Part shown: positions 62,841 through 64,000 of the stretch, piece by piece | Layout: the number at the start of each line of letters is the position of its first letter | Position numbering within the stretch: the first letter of the stretch is position 1 | Assembly: GCA_947568835.1 (NCBI GenBank) | Contig: OX387605.1 | Coordinates: forward strand, 3,472,001-3,536,000 | DNA: 64,000 nt | DNA from: Protonemura montana | Lineage: Eukaryota; Arthropoda; Insecta; Plecoptera; Nemouridae | Reading direction: 5' to 3' | Translations under genes and position numbers: made by a program | The notes under the pieces: model-generated | The model's database searches: none | What the model was told of the DNA's origin: nothing | Seen by the model: only the letters and a program-made list of their open reading frames with translations

Positions 62841-63448
62841 ACGGGTTCCTCAAAGGTGTTGCACTGTAATCTCCTTCCTTATTTATGTTATTTAAGAATC
62901 TTTTTGTACAATTTACTGTACAGCTCCTCACTTTTTCTTCTATTCTTTTCATATATTTTTTTTTGTTTTTATTACACCTATGTATGTATATTTGGAGGTA
63001 TGGCCATTAGCATTTGCTAAAACTACAAAGAGCTATGCCTGCCTTTCAATACTGTTTGGCACCTACGTATGGGCTGGAAGAGGATAGTATTTTTACTTGT
63101 TTTGTACAGATGCATACAAATAACATTAAGTAGGGTTTGGTAGGTATGATTCTCGATCAACGTAGCAGAACATGCTATCATTATATCGAGCAATATTTTT
63201 TGTTCTGCATAATTTCATCACAAGTGAACATTGCATGTAATAGTTGGATGCAATTGAAGCAAAAAGAAACAAGACTGATGGGAAAACATGGCGGTTATCC
63301 CTTTTATTGTATTGATAACAAACAGGACATACTCAGAGTCTCGGACATAAAAATGTATGAGGGGCAGAAACCGATCTGCTTCATTTGGTACGATGTTACA
63401 TTTAAGTTAAAATTATATTCGTAGAACACATACTATTTAACAATCATG
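62841..63448. other. Sufu 3' UTR and spacer
   Basis: AT-rich sequence between convergent Sufu (+) and the HECT ligase gene (-). The 95-codon ORF at 63137-63424 has no recognisable domain. I did not find a clear AATAAA for Sufu. Confidence 0.5.
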
Positions 63449-63454
63449 TTTATT
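63449..63454 (-). terminator. Poly(A) signal of the HECT ligase gene
   Basis: TTTATT on the + strand reads AATAAA on the minus strand, about 310 bases past the stop codon. Confidence 0.6.
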
Positions 63455-63760
63455 TCTTGTACATATGACCATAAATTAGAAATCATGTGTAGTTGACAGC
63501 TGCTGATAGCTTGCAAAAACATAAATGTCAATCAAAATCCGGTCGTATTAGACATAAATTAGTGCAAGATCACATTAAAAAATCACAATCAATTGAAAAT
63601 TCAACGTTGGGCATAATTACCCTCAGTAACATATAAAAGCGACACACATTTTTCATTTGATATCGTTTCTCTCGCACGATAATTAAAATGTTTATCACCG
63701 AAACAAGTCTGTCGTCGTCACTTGCACTGTACGCCCACAACGACTTGGCATTGTCATCAC

Positions 63761-64000
63761 TCACTCGAGCCCGAATCCCTCAGCGTTGCTGATAGCGATA
63801 GTGAGCTTCTGTCTTAGCAAGTCCATGCTATCATATGTTGGCAATACAAGCTGGTTGAAACACGTGTGGGCCTCAGGCAAGTTTTCTGGTTTGTTGGTGA
63901 CTCGCGTGATCTTGAAGGTCATCTCCCCCATCCCACCGACGGGAACTCGGTCGCTCCCAGTGGTAAACAGCAGGAACTTTTTCTTGAGATCGTCTGACAG
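63761..64000 (-). CDS. HECT-type E3 ubiquitin ligase, C-terminal exon (partial)
   Basis: Eighty codons, including the stop, read from the window edge. The frame gives SDDLKKKFLLFTTGSDRVPV, GGMGEMTFKI, then LPEAHTCFNQLVLP and the end ISNAEGFGLE. This is the C-lobe of a HECT domain, which accepts ubiquitin as a thioester and passes it to a lysine of the substrate. The catalytic cysteine is the Cys in HTCFN. The TGSDR..P..GM wording and the EGFGLE end are closest, from memory, to the HECTD2/HERC group rather than the Nedd4 group. The upstream part that would name the gene lies beyond 64000. It is convergent with Sufu. Confidence 0.93.
   Translation of the reverse strand: MSDDLKKKFLLFTTGSDRVPVGGMGEMTFKITRVTNKPENLPEAHTCFNQLVLPTYDSMDLLRQKLTIAISNAEGFGLE

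Overview
The window looks like an arthropod nuclear genome, most likely an insect. Every gene I recognise is intron-rich with GT-AG introns and ends near AATAAA signals. The SNAP-25, SUFU, RpS11 and V-ATPase subunit e proteins read as insect-like. Introns and spacers are long, and old retroposon copies are present. I would guess a non-dipteran, large-genome insect, but no single marker proves it.

Layout. 1-1.2 kb: the last two exons of ribosomal protein S11 (+). 1.2-19.7 kb: mostly gene-free DNA holding three 5S-rRNA-derived SINEs, one fold-back repeat, and a GC-rich segment at 11.2-11.74 kb that may carry the first, non-coding exon of the next gene. 19.7-46.6 kb: one large + strand gene, Snap25, with a 14 kb second intron rich in GC patches. 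48.3-53.4 kb: a 16-exon adenylate kinase 7 gene on the minus strand. 54.6-55.9 kb: an unrecognised five-exon gene (+) that starts with a likely signal peptide. 56.55-57.45 kb: V-ATPase subunit e (+). 58.06-62.84 kb: Suppressor of fused (+). 63.76-64.0 kb: the C-terminal exon of a HECT ubiquitin ligase (-), cut by the window edge.

The most notable feature is Snap25. It contains three tandem 49-nt versions of the exon that carries the zero-layer glutamine of the first SNARE helix. All three share the same splice phases, and joining any two would shift the frame. There is also a second, alternative last exon that recodes the end of the second SNARE helix and adds a tail of about 26 residues. In both cassettes the buried SNARE layer residues are kept almost unchanged while the surface positions differ. 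This would give six possible SNAP-25 proteins from one locus.

Other points. The adenylate kinase 7 homologue has lost key nucleotide-binding residues and has one intron without a GT donor. A GACGCC/GGCGTC hexamer motif is scattered through the window in both orientations and also lies in two variable stretches of the SUFU protein. Two fold-back repeats carry opposed hammerhead-like motifs. The neighbouring genes share no obvious pathway. AK7 is a ciliary/sperm axoneme family, Snap25 serves exocytosis, and Sufu serves Hedgehog signalling.
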